Shown here one piece after another: positions 35,525 to 44,476 of a stretch of DNA of 64,000 nt. Under the pieces are notes generated by a model, which was not told the origin of the DNA, searched no databases, and was given only the letters and a program-made list of their open reading frames with translations. Each line of letters starts with the position of its first letter. Positions within the stretch are counted from its first letter, which is position 1. The DNA is taken from assembly GCA_026985075.1 (NCBI GenBank), contig JALSQX010000020.1, positions 1-64,000 on the forward strand, in the 5' to 3' direction. Origin of the DNA: Blastocatellia bacterium (lineage in GTDB: Bacteria > Acidobacteriota > Blastocatellia > HR10 > J050). Both the position numbers and the translations under genes were made by a program.

Positions 35525-36526
35525 TCAACGAGACTCGTTCAACAGCCTCTCGACCAGCCGAACATAGAGGTCCACGGCTTCGACGAGCGCTCGCTTTGGT
35601 ACCTTCTCGTGATCGGTGTGCGCGTCGAGGATCGAGCCCGGCCCCAGCAAATATGGTTTTCCCAGTCGCGTGAGAAACGGAATATCCGTACCGAACGAGA
35701 CGACGCTGGTTTCGAATCCTTCCACGCGATTCAGAAATACGGGTGACGCTTCAGAGATGATGGTGAGCGTCGCGCGCCCATCGGTCATCTCCTGAAGGCG
35801 CCGCTTCACCGCGGCCGGTTCCTCGACCAACCGAAACATGACTTCTGCCCGCGCTTGATCCGGAATCACGTTAGCGGCCACGCCGCCAGCAATAATGCCG
35901 ATGTTGTAAGTGCTCTCGCCGAGGAGGTCGTGGCGCGGAAGAGGTATCTGGCGGAGATCGTCGAGCACGTCCAACAGCTTCTCGATGGCCGATTCTCCCA
36001 TATGGGGATAGGCCGAGTGCGCCGCTCGCCCGTGGGTTGTGATCTTCACGCGCATCGAACCTTTAGTGGCCAGCACGAGCTTGTTTTCGGTCGGTTCGCC
36101 ATCGATGAGGAAGTCGCTCTCCCAGGTTAACTCGTTGGCCGCTTTGGCGCCCAGGCTGGTTCGCTCCTCATCGACCACGAACAGGAGTCCGATCTCGTCA
36201 ACGCCCCGGTCCGAGAGCCGCTCGGCCGCCTTGATTTGAGCCGCGGCAATCCCTTTAGCATCACACGCGCCCCGCCCATAGAGATAGTCGTCATCCTCGG
36301 ATGAGGCGATGAACGGTGGGACGGTGTCCAGATGCGTCGAGAGAATCGCGCGCGGTTGGCCCAACCGCGCCAGCACATTGAACCGATCCGGTTCGACCTC
36401 CTGCAACGTCACCTGAAATCCGCGTTCGGCCAGATAGTCCCTCAGGAAGAGCGCGACGTCTTTTTCGCGTCCGGTCGTGGAGTCAATATCGATGAGTTCT
36501 CGCGTCAAGGCGAACACATCCATCAT
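35525..36526 (-). CDS. M20 metallopeptidase, probable succinyl-diaminopimelate desuccinylase or ArgE-like
   Basis: A 333-residue dizinc amidohydrolase. The adjacent ATG pair at 36526/36523 follows GAAGGAGAGAGG. Zinc ligands and catalysis: STHLDTVPP (His65, Asp67), GRGACDAKG (Asp89), DEERTSLGA (Glu120/121) and FLIDGEPTENK. Location directly upstream of lysC-dapB-dapA-dapD, with dapD present, makes a DapE role the best inference, although the sequence is also similar to acetylornithine deacetylases. Dimerisation domain about residues 165-275. Confidence 0.75.
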   Translation of the reverse strand: MMDVFALTRELIDIDSTTGREKDVALFLRDYLAERGFQVTLQEVEPDRFNVLARLGQPRAILSTHLDTVPPFIASSEDDDYLYGRGACDAKGIAAAQIKAAERLSDRGVDEIGLLFVVDEERTSLGAKAANELTWESDFLIDGEPTENKLVLATKGSMRVKITTHGRAAHSAYPHMGESAIEKLLDVLDDLRQIPLPRHDLLGESTYNIGIIAGGVAANVIPDQARAEVMFRLVEEPAAVKRRLQEMTDGRATLTIISEASPVFLNRVEGFETSVVSFGTDIPFLTRLGKPYLLGPGSILDAHTDHEKVPKRALVEAVDLYVRLVERLLNESR

Positions 36527-36536
36527 CCTCTCTCCT

Positions 36537-38435
36537 TCACGGTCGTTTCGGCGCCGGCTCGCTCCCGGACACACTCAGGGTGATGCCATGCCCACGAGGA
36601 TAGAGTCCAGGCAAGGCTATCGGCAACCGCCCGCCAATGGGCGCTTGGCCAAACAGCGCGCGGGCGACGGCGCGTTGGGCATACACGGCATCTCCGGCAT
36701 CGCCGAACGCCGAGACGAAGGTGGGGAGCGCCGGATACTCGAGCAGGAGATAAGGACGTCCAAAAGAAATAACCACGACCGACGGCTGCCGTTCAGCAAT
36801 CCGCTTCAAAAGAGCACGAGCGGCGGCCGGGAGACCCGGTTGATGATCGCGCCGAGGATGCGCAAATAATGAGACGAGAACGAGATCGACCGACTCCGCT
36901 CGACGAAGAATCGCCGCCGCTCGATCGATGGGCGTGCACCGGTCGATGACGATACGCTCGGTGTCCAGCCGGCGACGCCTCAACTCATCGGTGAGGACGC
37001 GTCCCAAGGTTCGTCGCTCCTCAGCGTTGAACTCGGCATCGGTCACGATCAGATGCATCACCGATGTGAGTGAGGGAGAGCTCAACGGGATGGTATGCCG
37101 TTCATCCCGCACCAGCGTTATGGCACGCTGGGCGATGGTTTGCGCGACACGACGCGACGCCGAACCACCGACGAAACTATCGATGAGGTCGGTGTCTGTG
37201 AACCGATTGGCGGCCAGACCCAAGCGCACCTTGGCGGTGAGAATGCGCCGGACCGATTCATCAATGCGGGCCTCAGCAATCTCCCCTCGTCGAACAGCTT
37301 CCCACACGCTGCGCATCACTCCATCCACATCGGCTGGCGCGAGCAATATATCGACGCCCGCCTTCACTGCAGAGCGCGCACATTGGCGTGGAGTGAGATG
37401 GGCGGTCATCGTTGCGTCCGACAATCTATCCGTCAAGATGAGGCCATTGAATCCCATCTGGCGACGCAACAGATCGGCGATCACCACGGGCGAAAGTGAG
37501 GCCGGCCTGGTGAGTCTCGCTTCCGCCTGGAGTGGCTCCTCTCGCGAACCTGATGGGAGAGGTGTGGAATCGATCTGAGGAACGGCGATATGGCCGACCA
37601 GAAGAGCGCCCGTTCCACTCTCGATGGCCGCCCGAAAGGGGAGGAGGGCCTGCTCCCGAAGCTCATCGATGGAGCCGGTGAGCAGAGGGAAGGCCTCGCC
37701 GACCGGTGGCCGAGCGCTGCCATATCCGGGAAACGTCTTCACTGCTGTCACCACACCATACATCTGTGCGCCCCGAATATACGCAGAGACCATCCGGGCG
37801 ACCTGGCGGGGATCATCGCCGTAGGCGCGCACGCCGATCTGCCGATGACGAGGATCAGCGATAACATCGGCGATGGGGCCGATGAGGAGAGTGACGCCCA
37901 GGAGTCGCGCCTCCTGCGCCGTCACGCTTCCCTGCCGCATGGCCCACGCTGTATCACCAGTGGCCCCTACAGCCATGTTCCAGGGCAGGAGCGTCGCTCC
38001 GTGGAGCGTCGTCCCCACTCCGGCATCTACCTCGGCGGCGACGAGCAAGGGGAAGCGGGCCAACTCTTGGAGGCGATTGATCATCATGGCCGCTTCATAC
38101 ACCGGGCCGCGCCCGAGGAGAATGCCTCCCACGCGATGTTCCAGAATGTGATGGCGCAACGTCTTGAACCGTTCGCTCTCCAGATTCAGAAAAGTCGCCG
38201 ACGCCGGGATCATGATCATCTGACCGATCTTTTCCTCCAGGCGCATGCGTTTCAATTGAGCGTCGATCCACTTCCGCTCCCGCTTAGACAGGTGACGCTC
38301 ATAGGGGAACTTGGCCATCTCGATTTGCGGCCGTGAGAGGCTGACGCCAAAGCCTATGACGATCAGGCCGAGGAGTCCGACGAGCATGGCTCTCAGGCGA
38401 TGACGACCAACGCTGCACGCACCCAGACGACTCAT
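36537..38435 (-). CDS. Glycoside hydrolase family 3 protein, NagZ-like but atypical
   Basis: A 632-residue protein with an N-terminal membrane or signal segment (AMLVGLLGLIVIGFGVSLS) and a GH3 TIM barrel (about residues 60-410) plus a C-terminal alpha/beta sandwich (about 430-620). Related NagZ enzymes remove N-acetylglucosamine from peptidoglycan fragments. The nucleophile Asp336 in LILTDRLSD is present, but the usual KHFPGHG segment followed by a D-x-H acid/base dyad is KTFPGYGSARPPV here, lacking both histidines. It ends 11 bases before the M20 peptidase gene, consistent with a wall-related operon. Activity may be altered. Confidence 0.8.
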   Translation of the reverse strand: MSRLGACSVGRHRLRAMLVGLLGLIVIGFGVSLSRPQIEMAKFPYERHLSKRERKWIDAQLKRMRLEEKIGQMIMIPASATFLNLESERFKTLRHHILEHRVGGILLGRGPVYEAAMMINRLQELARFPLLVAAEVDAGVGTTLHGATLLPWNMAVGATGDTAWAMRQGSVTAQEARLLGVTLLIGPIADVIADPRHRQIGVRAYGDDPRQVARMVSAYIRGAQMYGVVTAVKTFPGYGSARPPVGEAFPLLTGSIDELREQALLPFRAAIESGTGALLVGHIAVPQIDSTPLPSGSREEPLQAEARLTRPASLSPVVIADLLRRQMGFNGLILTDRLSDATMTAHLTPRQCARSAVKAGVDILLAPADVDGVMRSVWEAVRRGEIAEARIDESVRRILTAKVRLGLAANRFTDTDLIDSFVGGSASRRVAQTIAQRAITLVRDERHTIPLSSPSLTSVMHLIVTDAEFNAEERRTLGRVLTDELRRRRLDTERIVIDRCTPIDRAAAILRRAESVDLVLVSLFAHPRRDHQPGLPAAARALLKRIAERQPSVVVISFGRPYLLLEYPALPTFVSAFGDAGDAVYAQRAVARALFGQAPIGGRLPIALPGLYPRGHGITLSVSGSEPAPKRP

Positions 38436-38599
38436 TGACGTCCCCCTCATCGATCGAAGCGAGCGATCCGGCGAGTGGCTGGGAACCGACGCGCCGGCCT
38501 CTCATTCCAGAGAAATCCTCCAGATGGATCGGGTGAATCCCCGAGCGTTACATGTTATAACAGCCACCCCCATAAGTAAAATTGATTCGCCCTCACCCT

Positions 38600-38629
38600 T
38601 TGTCGTTCACGATTCTTTTGTTGTACACT
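38600..38629 (+). promoter_or_regulatory. Putative dnaB promoter
   Basis: TTGTCG (38600-38605), an 18-base spacer and TACACT (38624-38629) lie about 110 bases before the dnaB start in an AT-richer patch between divergent genes. Matches are moderate. Confidence 0.45.
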
Positions 38630-38738
38630 AATGGTTGGCCTCGTCAAGAAGCGGAGAGGATGAGCATCGTCATCGGATTCATCTCTCTGCCGAGGCCTGG
38701 TGAGCAACTCGGTGGTCGCTGAGGCGAGGAAGGAACCG

Positions 38739-40085
38739 ATGGCCAAATCGCCCAATGAAGTGATGGTTGAGCGATCGCTCCCCCACAGCGTGGATGTGGA
38801 GCGCTCCATTCTCGGGATCATCCTGCTGGACAACTCCACGCTGCATCAGGCCTTGGAATTTTTGAGTCGTGATGATTTTTATCTCGAGGCGCACCAACGC
38901 ATCTTCGAAAAGATGCTCGCGCTCTACGAGAAGGATCAACCCATCGATCCCATCACCTTGCGAGAAGAACTGGAGCGCTCCGGCGAACTGGAGCAAATCG
39001 GTGGCGTCAGTTACATCGCCCGCTTGATGGATGGGACGCCCCATCTGAGGAATATCGAGCATTACGCCAAGATCGTCCGCGATAAGTCGCTGCTGCGACG
39101 CCTCATCATCGCTTCGAATCAAATCATCAGCGAGTGCTTCGAACAAGAGGACGACACCGACCTCATCCTGGAACGAGCCGAGCGCGCGATCCTCGATATC
39201 GCCGATGACCGCACCAGAGAAGGCTTCACCACGGTGGCCGACGTCGCCAAGCAACAACTGGAAGTCATCGAGCAGATGGCCGGCCGACCGCGAATGATCA
39301 CCGGCTTACCGACCGGCTTCCTGGAGTTCGATGAAATGACGTCGGGACTTCAGAAGAGCGATTTGATCATCGTTGCCGCCCGTCCCTCGGTGGGGAAAAC
39401 GAGCTTCGTCCTCAGCATCGCTCAGAACGTGGCCCAAGCCGGTTACACGGTCGGCATCAGTTCGCTGGAGATGAGCAAACAACAACTGGTCATTCGCCTG
39501 CTGTGTTCCGAGGCCAAAGTGAACATGCAGCGATTTCGTGGTGGCTTCCTCAATCGGGAAGATTGGCGACGGCTCGCTCAGGGGCTGAAGAAACTGGCCG
39601 AGTGCAAGATCTTCATCGACGATACGCCGGGCATCACCACGCTCGAGCTTCGCGCCAAAGCGCGGCGCCTCAAGCACGAGCGGGGACTCGATCTCCTCAT
39701 CGTCGACTATCTTCAACTGATGAGCGGTCGTGGCCGGGCGGAGAATCGACAACAAGAAGTTTCACAAATCTCGCGGGATTTGAAAGCCATCGCCAAGGAT
39801 CTGGATGTGCCGCTCATCGCCGTCTCGCAACTCTCGCGCGCGCCTGAGGCCCGGACCGATCACCGACCGCAGTTGAGCGATCTGAGAGAGAGCGGCTCTC
39901 TGGAACAGGATGCCGACGTGGTGGCGTTCCTGTTCCGCGAAGAACTCTACAATCGCACGCCGGAGAACGAAGGGAAGGCCGAACTGATCGTCGCCAAGCA
40001 GCGAAACGGCCCCACCGGCGTGGTCCCACTGGCCTTCCTCAAGGAATTCACGCGATTCGAGAATCTCATGGATGCCCCCCTATGA
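38739..40085 (+). CDS. dnaB: Replicative DNA helicase
   Basis: A 448-residue hexameric helicase of the replication fork. ATG 38739 follows GAGGAAGG; a GTG at 38700 would add 13 residues. The N-terminal domain ([19 protein letters not shown]) precedes the RecA-like motor with Walker A RPSVGKTS, the [12 protein letters not shown] motif, Walker [11 protein letters not shown] and the Arg-rich [15 protein letters not shown] region. No intein interrupts it. The stop overlaps the alr start by 4 bases. Confidence 0.95.
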   Translation: MAKSPNEVMVERSLPHSVDVERSILGIILLDNSTLHQALEFLSRDDFYLEAHQRIFEKMLALYEKDQPIDPITLREELERSGELEQIGGVSYIARLMDGTPHLRNIEHYAKIVRDKSLLRRLIIASNQIISECFEQEDDTDLILERAERAILDIADDRTREGFTTVADVAKQQLEVIEQMAGRPRMITGLPTGFLEFDEMTSGLQKSDLIIVAARPSVGKTSFVLSIAQNVAQAGYTVGISSLEMSKQQLVIRLLCSEAKVNMQRFRGGFLNREDWRRLAQGLKKLAECKIFIDDTPGITTLELRAKARRLKHERGLDLLIVDYLQLMSGRGRAENRQQEVSQISRDLKAIAKDLDVPLIAVSQLSRAPEARTDHRPQLSDLRESGSLEQDADVVAFLFREELYNRTPENEGKAELIVAKQRNGPTGVVPLAFLKEFTRFENLMDAPL

Positions 40086-41242
40086 GCCAGAAGATCGACG
40101 TTCGCGCATCACCCACCACGTCATGCTCGGCATCGGATGTCCTCGGTCGGCCTACCTGGGCGGAAATTCATCTGGATCATCTCACCGAAAACTTTCGCGC
40201 CCTTCGCACGCGCGTCGGCCCACAGGTGAAGATTCTGGCCGCCGTGAAGGCCGACGCCTACGGTCACGATGCAGTGATCGTCGCCCGGCACCTGGAGGAG
40301 CTGGGGTGTCATTGGTTCGGCGTTGCCCTTCCCGAAGAGGGCATCGCCTTGCGGGAAGCGGGAGTGACGCGCCCGATCCTTTGCCTGGGTGGATTCTATA
40401 ATAATCAAGCTCCCCTGCTCCTCGAATATGAACTCACGCCGACCATCTATGATCGCGAGATGCTCGAAAGACTGAATGCCGCTGCTCGCCTGCGCGGGCT
40501 CATCGCTCCCTATCACCTGAAAGTCGACACCGGCATGGGACGCCTGGGTGTGCCATTGGCCGAACTGGAAGAGTTTCTCGATCGTCTGGACAGCTACTCT
40601 CACGTCAAGATGGACGGGCTGCTCACCCATCTGGCTTCGGCCAACGAGCCGCGCCAGGATGAATTCACCCGCCGCCAAATCGAGCGGTTTCATCGAGCGA
40701 TGGAACTGGTGCGCCGAGCCGGCTACCGACCGACCTACTATCATCTGGCCAGCAGTGCGGCGATTTACGCCTACCCCGAGTCGTGGGGGAATATGGTGCG
40801 ACCAGGCGGAGCCCTCTATGGACTCTTTTCGGCCGCTCCCGAATTGCGGCCCGTGATGTCGCTTCATACGCGCATCATTCTCGTCAAGACGGTCCCCGCC
40901 GGCGCGCCGCTCGGATATGGGGGAACATTTGTCACTCGCCGTGAGAGTCGCATTGCGACTTTGCCCATCGGCTACCAGGATGGCTACTGCCGCGCCTTCT
41001 CCAATACGGCCCGCGTCATCATTCGTCAACGCTATGCGCCGGTGGTGGGGCGCGTGAGCATGGATCTCACGTTGATCGACGTCACCGATGTTCCCGGAGC
41101 CCGGGTCGGTGATGAAGTGGTGCTTCTGGGGGAAAAGGACGGACTCTCGGTCACCGCCACGGAGTTGGCCCGAAAGGCGCACACCATCTCTTACGAGATC
41201 ACCTGCGGCATTAGTCGTCGTGTTCCGCGAGTGGCCGTCTGA
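40082..41242 (+). CDS. alr: Alanine racemase
   Basis: A 386-residue PLP enzyme making D-alanine for peptidoglycan. The PLP lysine is in [11 protein letters not shown], the substrate-binding region [11 protein letters not shown] and the second-subunit catalytic Tyr in GYGGTFVT are present, as is [14 protein letters not shown]. Its ATG overlaps the dnaB TGA, so the two are translationally coupled, a common bacterial arrangement. Confidence 0.93.
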   Translation: MSQKIDVRASPTTSCSASDVLGRPTWAEIHLDHLTENFRALRTRVGPQVKILAAVKADAYGHDAVIVARHLEELGCHWFGVALPEEGIALREAGVTRPILCLGGFYNNQAPLLLEYELTPTIYDREMLERLNAAARLRGLIAPYHLKVDTGMGRLGVPLAELEEFLDRLDSYSHVKMDGLLTHLASANEPRQDEFTRRQIERFHRAMELVRRAGYRPTYYHLASSAAIYAYPESWGNMVRPGGALYGLFSAAPELRPVMSLHTRIILVKTVPAGAPLGYGGTFVTRRESRIATLPIGYQDGYCRAFSNTARVIIRQRYAPVVGRVSMDLTLIDVTDVPGARVGDEVVLLGEKDGLSVTATELARKAHTISYEITCGISRRVPRVAV

Positions 41243-41444
41243 CGTCCTCCGGGGAAGCGATGGTGGCCTTCCCGAGATGGGCATTGGAGATCCCGAACGG
41301 CATCCGCGAAAACGGCGTCTCGATCAGCGCTTGGCCCTCTGTGAAGGGCAGCCTCGTCGAGGCGATCGTTCTTCTTTCCTCACTGCTCCGGGGAGCGTGC
41401 CTCGTTGACAGCGCTGATGGTGGATCGTTAGTTTTTAGTCGCCC

Positions 41445-42227
41445 ATGGCGGAGGAGAATCGAGCAGCCGTCGAGTTCCACGACGTGACCTATCGTCTCAA
41501 TGACCGGCCGCTGGTATCCCATCTGACTTTCCACGTGCGCCGAGGAGAAATTCTGGTGCTGCTGGGGCGCAGCGGTTCCGGTAAGACGACGACGTTGAAA
41601 CTCATCAATCGCCTGCTCGCTCCCACCGAAGGGGAGGTCCGCGTCGAGGGCACCGCGACCGTCGACTGGGACCCCATTCGACTGCGGCGACGCATCGGGT
41701 ACGTCATTCAAGAAGTCGGGTTGTTTCCTCACTTCACCGTCGAACGCAACGTCGGACTCGTCCCCACGCTCGAAGGATGGGAGCCCGAGCGCGTGCGCGA
41801 CCGCGTCCATCGCCTGCTGCGCCTGGTCGGTCTGCCGCCAGAGCAGTTCGCCCATCGTTATCCGCATGAACTCTCGGGCGGACAGCGACAGCGCGTCGGC
41901 GTAGCCCGGGCGCTGGCCGCCGACCCACCTCTCCTGCTCATGGACGAGCCCTTCGGCGCACTCGATCCGCTCACCCGGGTGGAGATGCAACGCGAATTCC
42001 ATGAGTGGCAACAGCGCCTGGGCAAGACCGTGGTGTTCGTGACGCACGACATCCAGGAAGCCCTCTTTCTCGCTTCTCGCATTGGGCTCATGGACGAAGG
42101 GCGCCTGGTGGAATTGGGAACGCCGACAGAGTTCCTGCGCTCTTCGCGCCCGGAAGCGCGAGCGTTCATTCAATGCCTTCGAGCCGTACCGTCGGACGAT
42201 CGCCTCTCTGAGGAAAAGCTGTCATGA
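41445..42227 (+). CDS. Osmoprotectant ABC transporter ATP-binding protein (OpuCA-like)
   Basis: A 260-residue ATPase with Walker A GRSGSGKTTTLKL, a Q-loop (VIQEVGLFPH), signature LSGGQRQRVGVARAL, Walker B LLLMDEPFGALD and the H-switch FVTHD. The FGALDPLTR pattern and RLLAPTEGEV are typical of the glycine betaine/choline/proline-betaine group. CBS domains of the longer homologues are missing. The stop overlaps the permease start by 4 bases. Confidence 0.88.
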   Translation: MAEENRAAVEFHDVTYRLNDRPLVSHLTFHVRRGEILVLLGRSGSGKTTTLKLINRLLAPTEGEVRVEGTATVDWDPIRLRRRIGYVIQEVGLFPHFTVERNVGLVPTLEGWEPERVRDRVHRLLRLVGLPPEQFAHRYPHELSGGQRQRVGVARALAADPPLLLMDEPFGALDPLTRVEMQREFHEWQQRLGKTVVFVTHDIQEALFLASRIGLMDEGRLVELGTPTEFLRSSRPEARAFIQCLRAVPSDDRLSEEKLS

Positions 42228-42880
42228 GTTTCATCGAATTTGTGATTCGGCATCAGCGCGAGATCATTCACCTCACCGAGGAACACCTCATCCTGGTGGG
42301 TCTTTCTATGAGCATCGCCCTTCTCGTCGGCATTCCGCTCGGCATCCTCATCACCCGTCAGCCGAGATGGCGCAAACCGGTGCTGGGATTCGCCAATGTG
42401 GTGCAGACGATCCCCAGCCTGGCTCTGTTCGGTTTTCTCATTCCCATCCCTTTCGTGGGAGGCATCGGCGCTCGCACGGCGATCGTCGCTCTCACCCTCT
42501 ACGCGTTGCTGCCCATCATCCGCAACACCTATGCGGGCATCATGAGTGTCGATCCCGCCGTTCGTCAGGCCGGTCTGGGAATGGGGATGACCGATCGGCA
42601 ACTGCTCTTTCAGGTTGAACTTCCCCTGGCGCTCGGCGTGATCCTGGCGGGCGTGCGCGTGGCCACGGTGATCTCCGTCGGCGTGGCCACCATCGCCGCC
42701 GCGATCGGCGCGGGCGGATTGGGCGTATTCATTTTCCGAGGTGTGGCGATGGTAGATAATCAGTTGATTCTGGCCGGCGCCCTGCCAGCGGCCTTGCTCG
42801 CTCTGGTCATCGATTTCACGCTCGGGTGGATCGAACGCCATCTCACGCCTCGAACCGAGGCGAGGAGAGAGATGGCATGA
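42224..42880 (+). CDS. Osmoprotectant ABC transporter permease (OpuCB-like)
   Basis: A 218-residue inner-membrane subunit with about six hydrophobic helices (LVGLSMSIALLVGIPLGILI; VVQTIPSLALFGFLIPI; AIVALTLYALLPIIRNTYAG). The EAA-type loop AGLGMGMTDRQLLFQVELP contacts the ATPase. The VATIAAAIGAGGLGVFIFRG segment is characteristic of betaine/choline permeases. It overlaps both neighbours by 4 bases. Confidence 0.9.
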   Translation: MSFIEFVIRHQREIIHLTEEHLILVGLSMSIALLVGIPLGILITRQPRWRKPVLGFANVVQTIPSLALFGFLIPIPFVGGIGARTAIVALTLYALLPIIRNTYAGIMSVDPAVRQAGLGMGMTDRQLLFQVELPLALGVILAGVRVATVISVGVATIAAAIGAGGLGVFIFRGVAMVDNQLILAGALPAALLALVIDFTLGWIERHLTPRTEARREMA

Positions 42881-43905
42881 GCACGAGCGCTCGATGTTTG
42901 GCGATCGGCGAGCCGGGATTCCGCCCCGGGAGTCGCGGACGAGAGGCCGGTCATGGAACTCCTTCGATCGGGCGCGCGACGCACCTCGGACGCGGGTTGA
43001 CCATCGGCTGGTTGTTCATGTTCATCCTCTTGATGGCTGGTTGCGCGCGCGTGGAGAGGCGCATCGTCGTCGGCTCGAAGAACTTCACCGAACAGGTCAT
43101 CCTGGGCGAGCTGCTCGCCCAGCACATTGAACGGCAGACCGACCTTCGAGTGGATCGTCGATTGAACCTCGGCGGCACGTTTCTCTGCCATCGGGCGATC
43201 ACCGCGGGCGAAATCGATCTCTACGTCGAATATACAGGGACGGCCTACACGGCGATCTTGAAGCACGATCCCATCGGCGACGCGCGTCAGGTCTATCAGC
43301 GCGTCAAACAAGAGTATGCTGAGCGATTCGACCTCGTATGGATGGAGCCTTTGGGATTCAATAATACGTTCGCCATCGTCATCCGCGGCGAAGATGCGCG
43401 AAAGCTGCACATCGCCACGATTTCGCAAGCGGCCAAATACGCGCCGCGATGGCGCGCCGGATTCGGGTATGAGTTCATGGAGCGAAAGGACGGTTATCCG
43501 GGATTGGCCAGGACCTACGGATTGAGATTCGCCGAACCACCGCGAGAGATGGATCTGGGATTGATGTATCGTGCGCTGCGAGATGGTCGCGTCGATCTGG
43601 TGGCGGGCAATTCCACCGACGGGCTCATCGCTCACCTCGATCTCGTGGTGCTGGAAGATGACAAGCATTATTTTCCGCCATATGAAGCCGCGCCGGTCGT
43701 GCGCCGTGACACACTCGCGCGATATCCGGCGCTCGGCGCGGCGCTCCGGCAACTCGGGGGACTCATCTCCGAAGAGGAGATGCGCCGGTTGAACTATCAG
43801 GTGGACGGCGAGCACCGCGACGTGAAACAGGTGGTGCGGGATTTCCTCGATGCCAAACATGCCTTCCTCCAGCCGGAATCAAGGTCGCGGGAGGGAACCG
43901 AGTGA
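42877..43905 (+). CDS. Osmoprotectant ABC transporter substrate-binding lipoprotein (OpuCC-like)
   Basis: A 342-residue quaternary-ammonium-binding protein. After a polar N-terminal stretch the membrane segment LFMFILLMAGC is a lipobox, so the mature protein should be lipid-anchored. The ligand-binding fold follows with IVVGSKNFTEQVILGELLA, AGEIDLYVEYTGTAYTAIL and VDLVAGNSTDGLIAH. The start ATG 42877 overlaps the permease stop; the polar extension before the lipobox is longer than usual, so a downstream start near 43017 is possible. Completes a three-gene importer unit for osmoprotection. Confidence 0.87.
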   Translation: MSTSARCLAIGEPGFRPGSRGREAGHGTPSIGRATHLGRGLTIGWLFMFILLMAGCARVERRIVVGSKNFTEQVILGELLAQHIERQTDLRVDRRLNLGGTFLCHRAITAGEIDLYVEYTGTAYTAILKHDPIGDARQVYQRVKQEYAERFDLVWMEPLGFNNTFAIVIRGEDARKLHIATISQAAKYAPRWRAGFGYEFMERKDGYPGLARTYGLRFAEPPREMDLGLMYRALRDGRVDLVAGNSTDGLIAHLDLVVLEDDKHYFPPYEAAPVVRRDTLARYPALGAALRQLGGLISEEEMRRLNYQVDGEHRDVKQVVRDFLDAKHAFLQPESRSREGTE

Positions 43906-44057
43906 GGGTTTCTCCATTTCTCCTGACGCTCAGATGAGCAGAGAGGCCCACTGATCCGCGCTCCGGCTTTCGTACGCTTCGCAGACTCGTCAGAGTTCAC
44001 CGAGATGGGGACCAGACTCAGGTCACAGATCCGCATCCTAGCCATGACCTCTCGAAC

Positions 44058-44086
44058 TTGTCAGGAGGCACTTTTTCGTCTACCAT
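44058..44086 (+). promoter_or_regulatory. Promoter of riboflavin operon
   Basis: TTGTCA (44058-44063), a 17-base spacer and TACCAT (44081-44086). The start would be near 44093, about 15 bases before the FMN riboswitch, as expected for a riboswitch-led transcript. Confidence 0.6.
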
Positions 44087-44108
44087 CTGCTTTTCAAAAC
44101 GTGATGCA

Positions 44109-44264
44109 CACCTTCGGGGCAGGGTGAGCCCCTCGATGAGGGGGGCAATTCCCGACCGGCGGTATGGCCCAGAGTCCTGGGCCGAGCCCGCGACCCCCAC
44201 GGCATGGTGGGGTGGATCCGGTGAGAGGCCGGGGCCGACGGTATAGTCCGGATGGGAGAAGGTG
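44109..44264 (+). ncRNA. FMN riboswitch (RFN element)
   Basis: The conserved RFN boxes occur in order: CTTCGGGGCAGGGTGAG, then CCGACCGGCGGTATGGC, the GAGCCCGCGACCCCC block, GGATCCGGTGAGAGGCCGGG, and GCCGACGGTATAGTCCGGAT with GGGAGAAGG. This aptamer binds FMN and reduces expression of riboflavin genes when FMN is plentiful. It is placed directly before ribD. Confidence 0.95.
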
Positions 44265-44334
44265 GCAATCGGATGTCGCTGGCTGAGCGCGATGCAGAGC
44301 GTCGGGTTCGCCAGCGGCGTATTGGAGCGGTGTC

Positions 44335-44369
44335 CCGGAGGTCACGATGGCTTCCGGTCTTTGTTTGTG
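44335..44369 (+). terminator. Possible riboswitch-controlled terminator
   Basis: CCGGAGG can pair with CTTCCGG (one G-U) around a 9-base loop, followed by the T-rich TCTTTGTTTG. It lies 70 bases after the FMN aptamer and 107 before ribD, a plausible expression platform; an antiterminator was not resolved. Confidence 0.4.
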
Positions 44370-44476
44370 ATCCCTCTGACGCCGTTCATGTGCCCCTCGC
44401 CGCATATCTCCCTGCCCGAAGGAAAACGTCCCGATGAGCTCTCGATGTCATCATGGGGAGCGATGAGCGAGACCGC

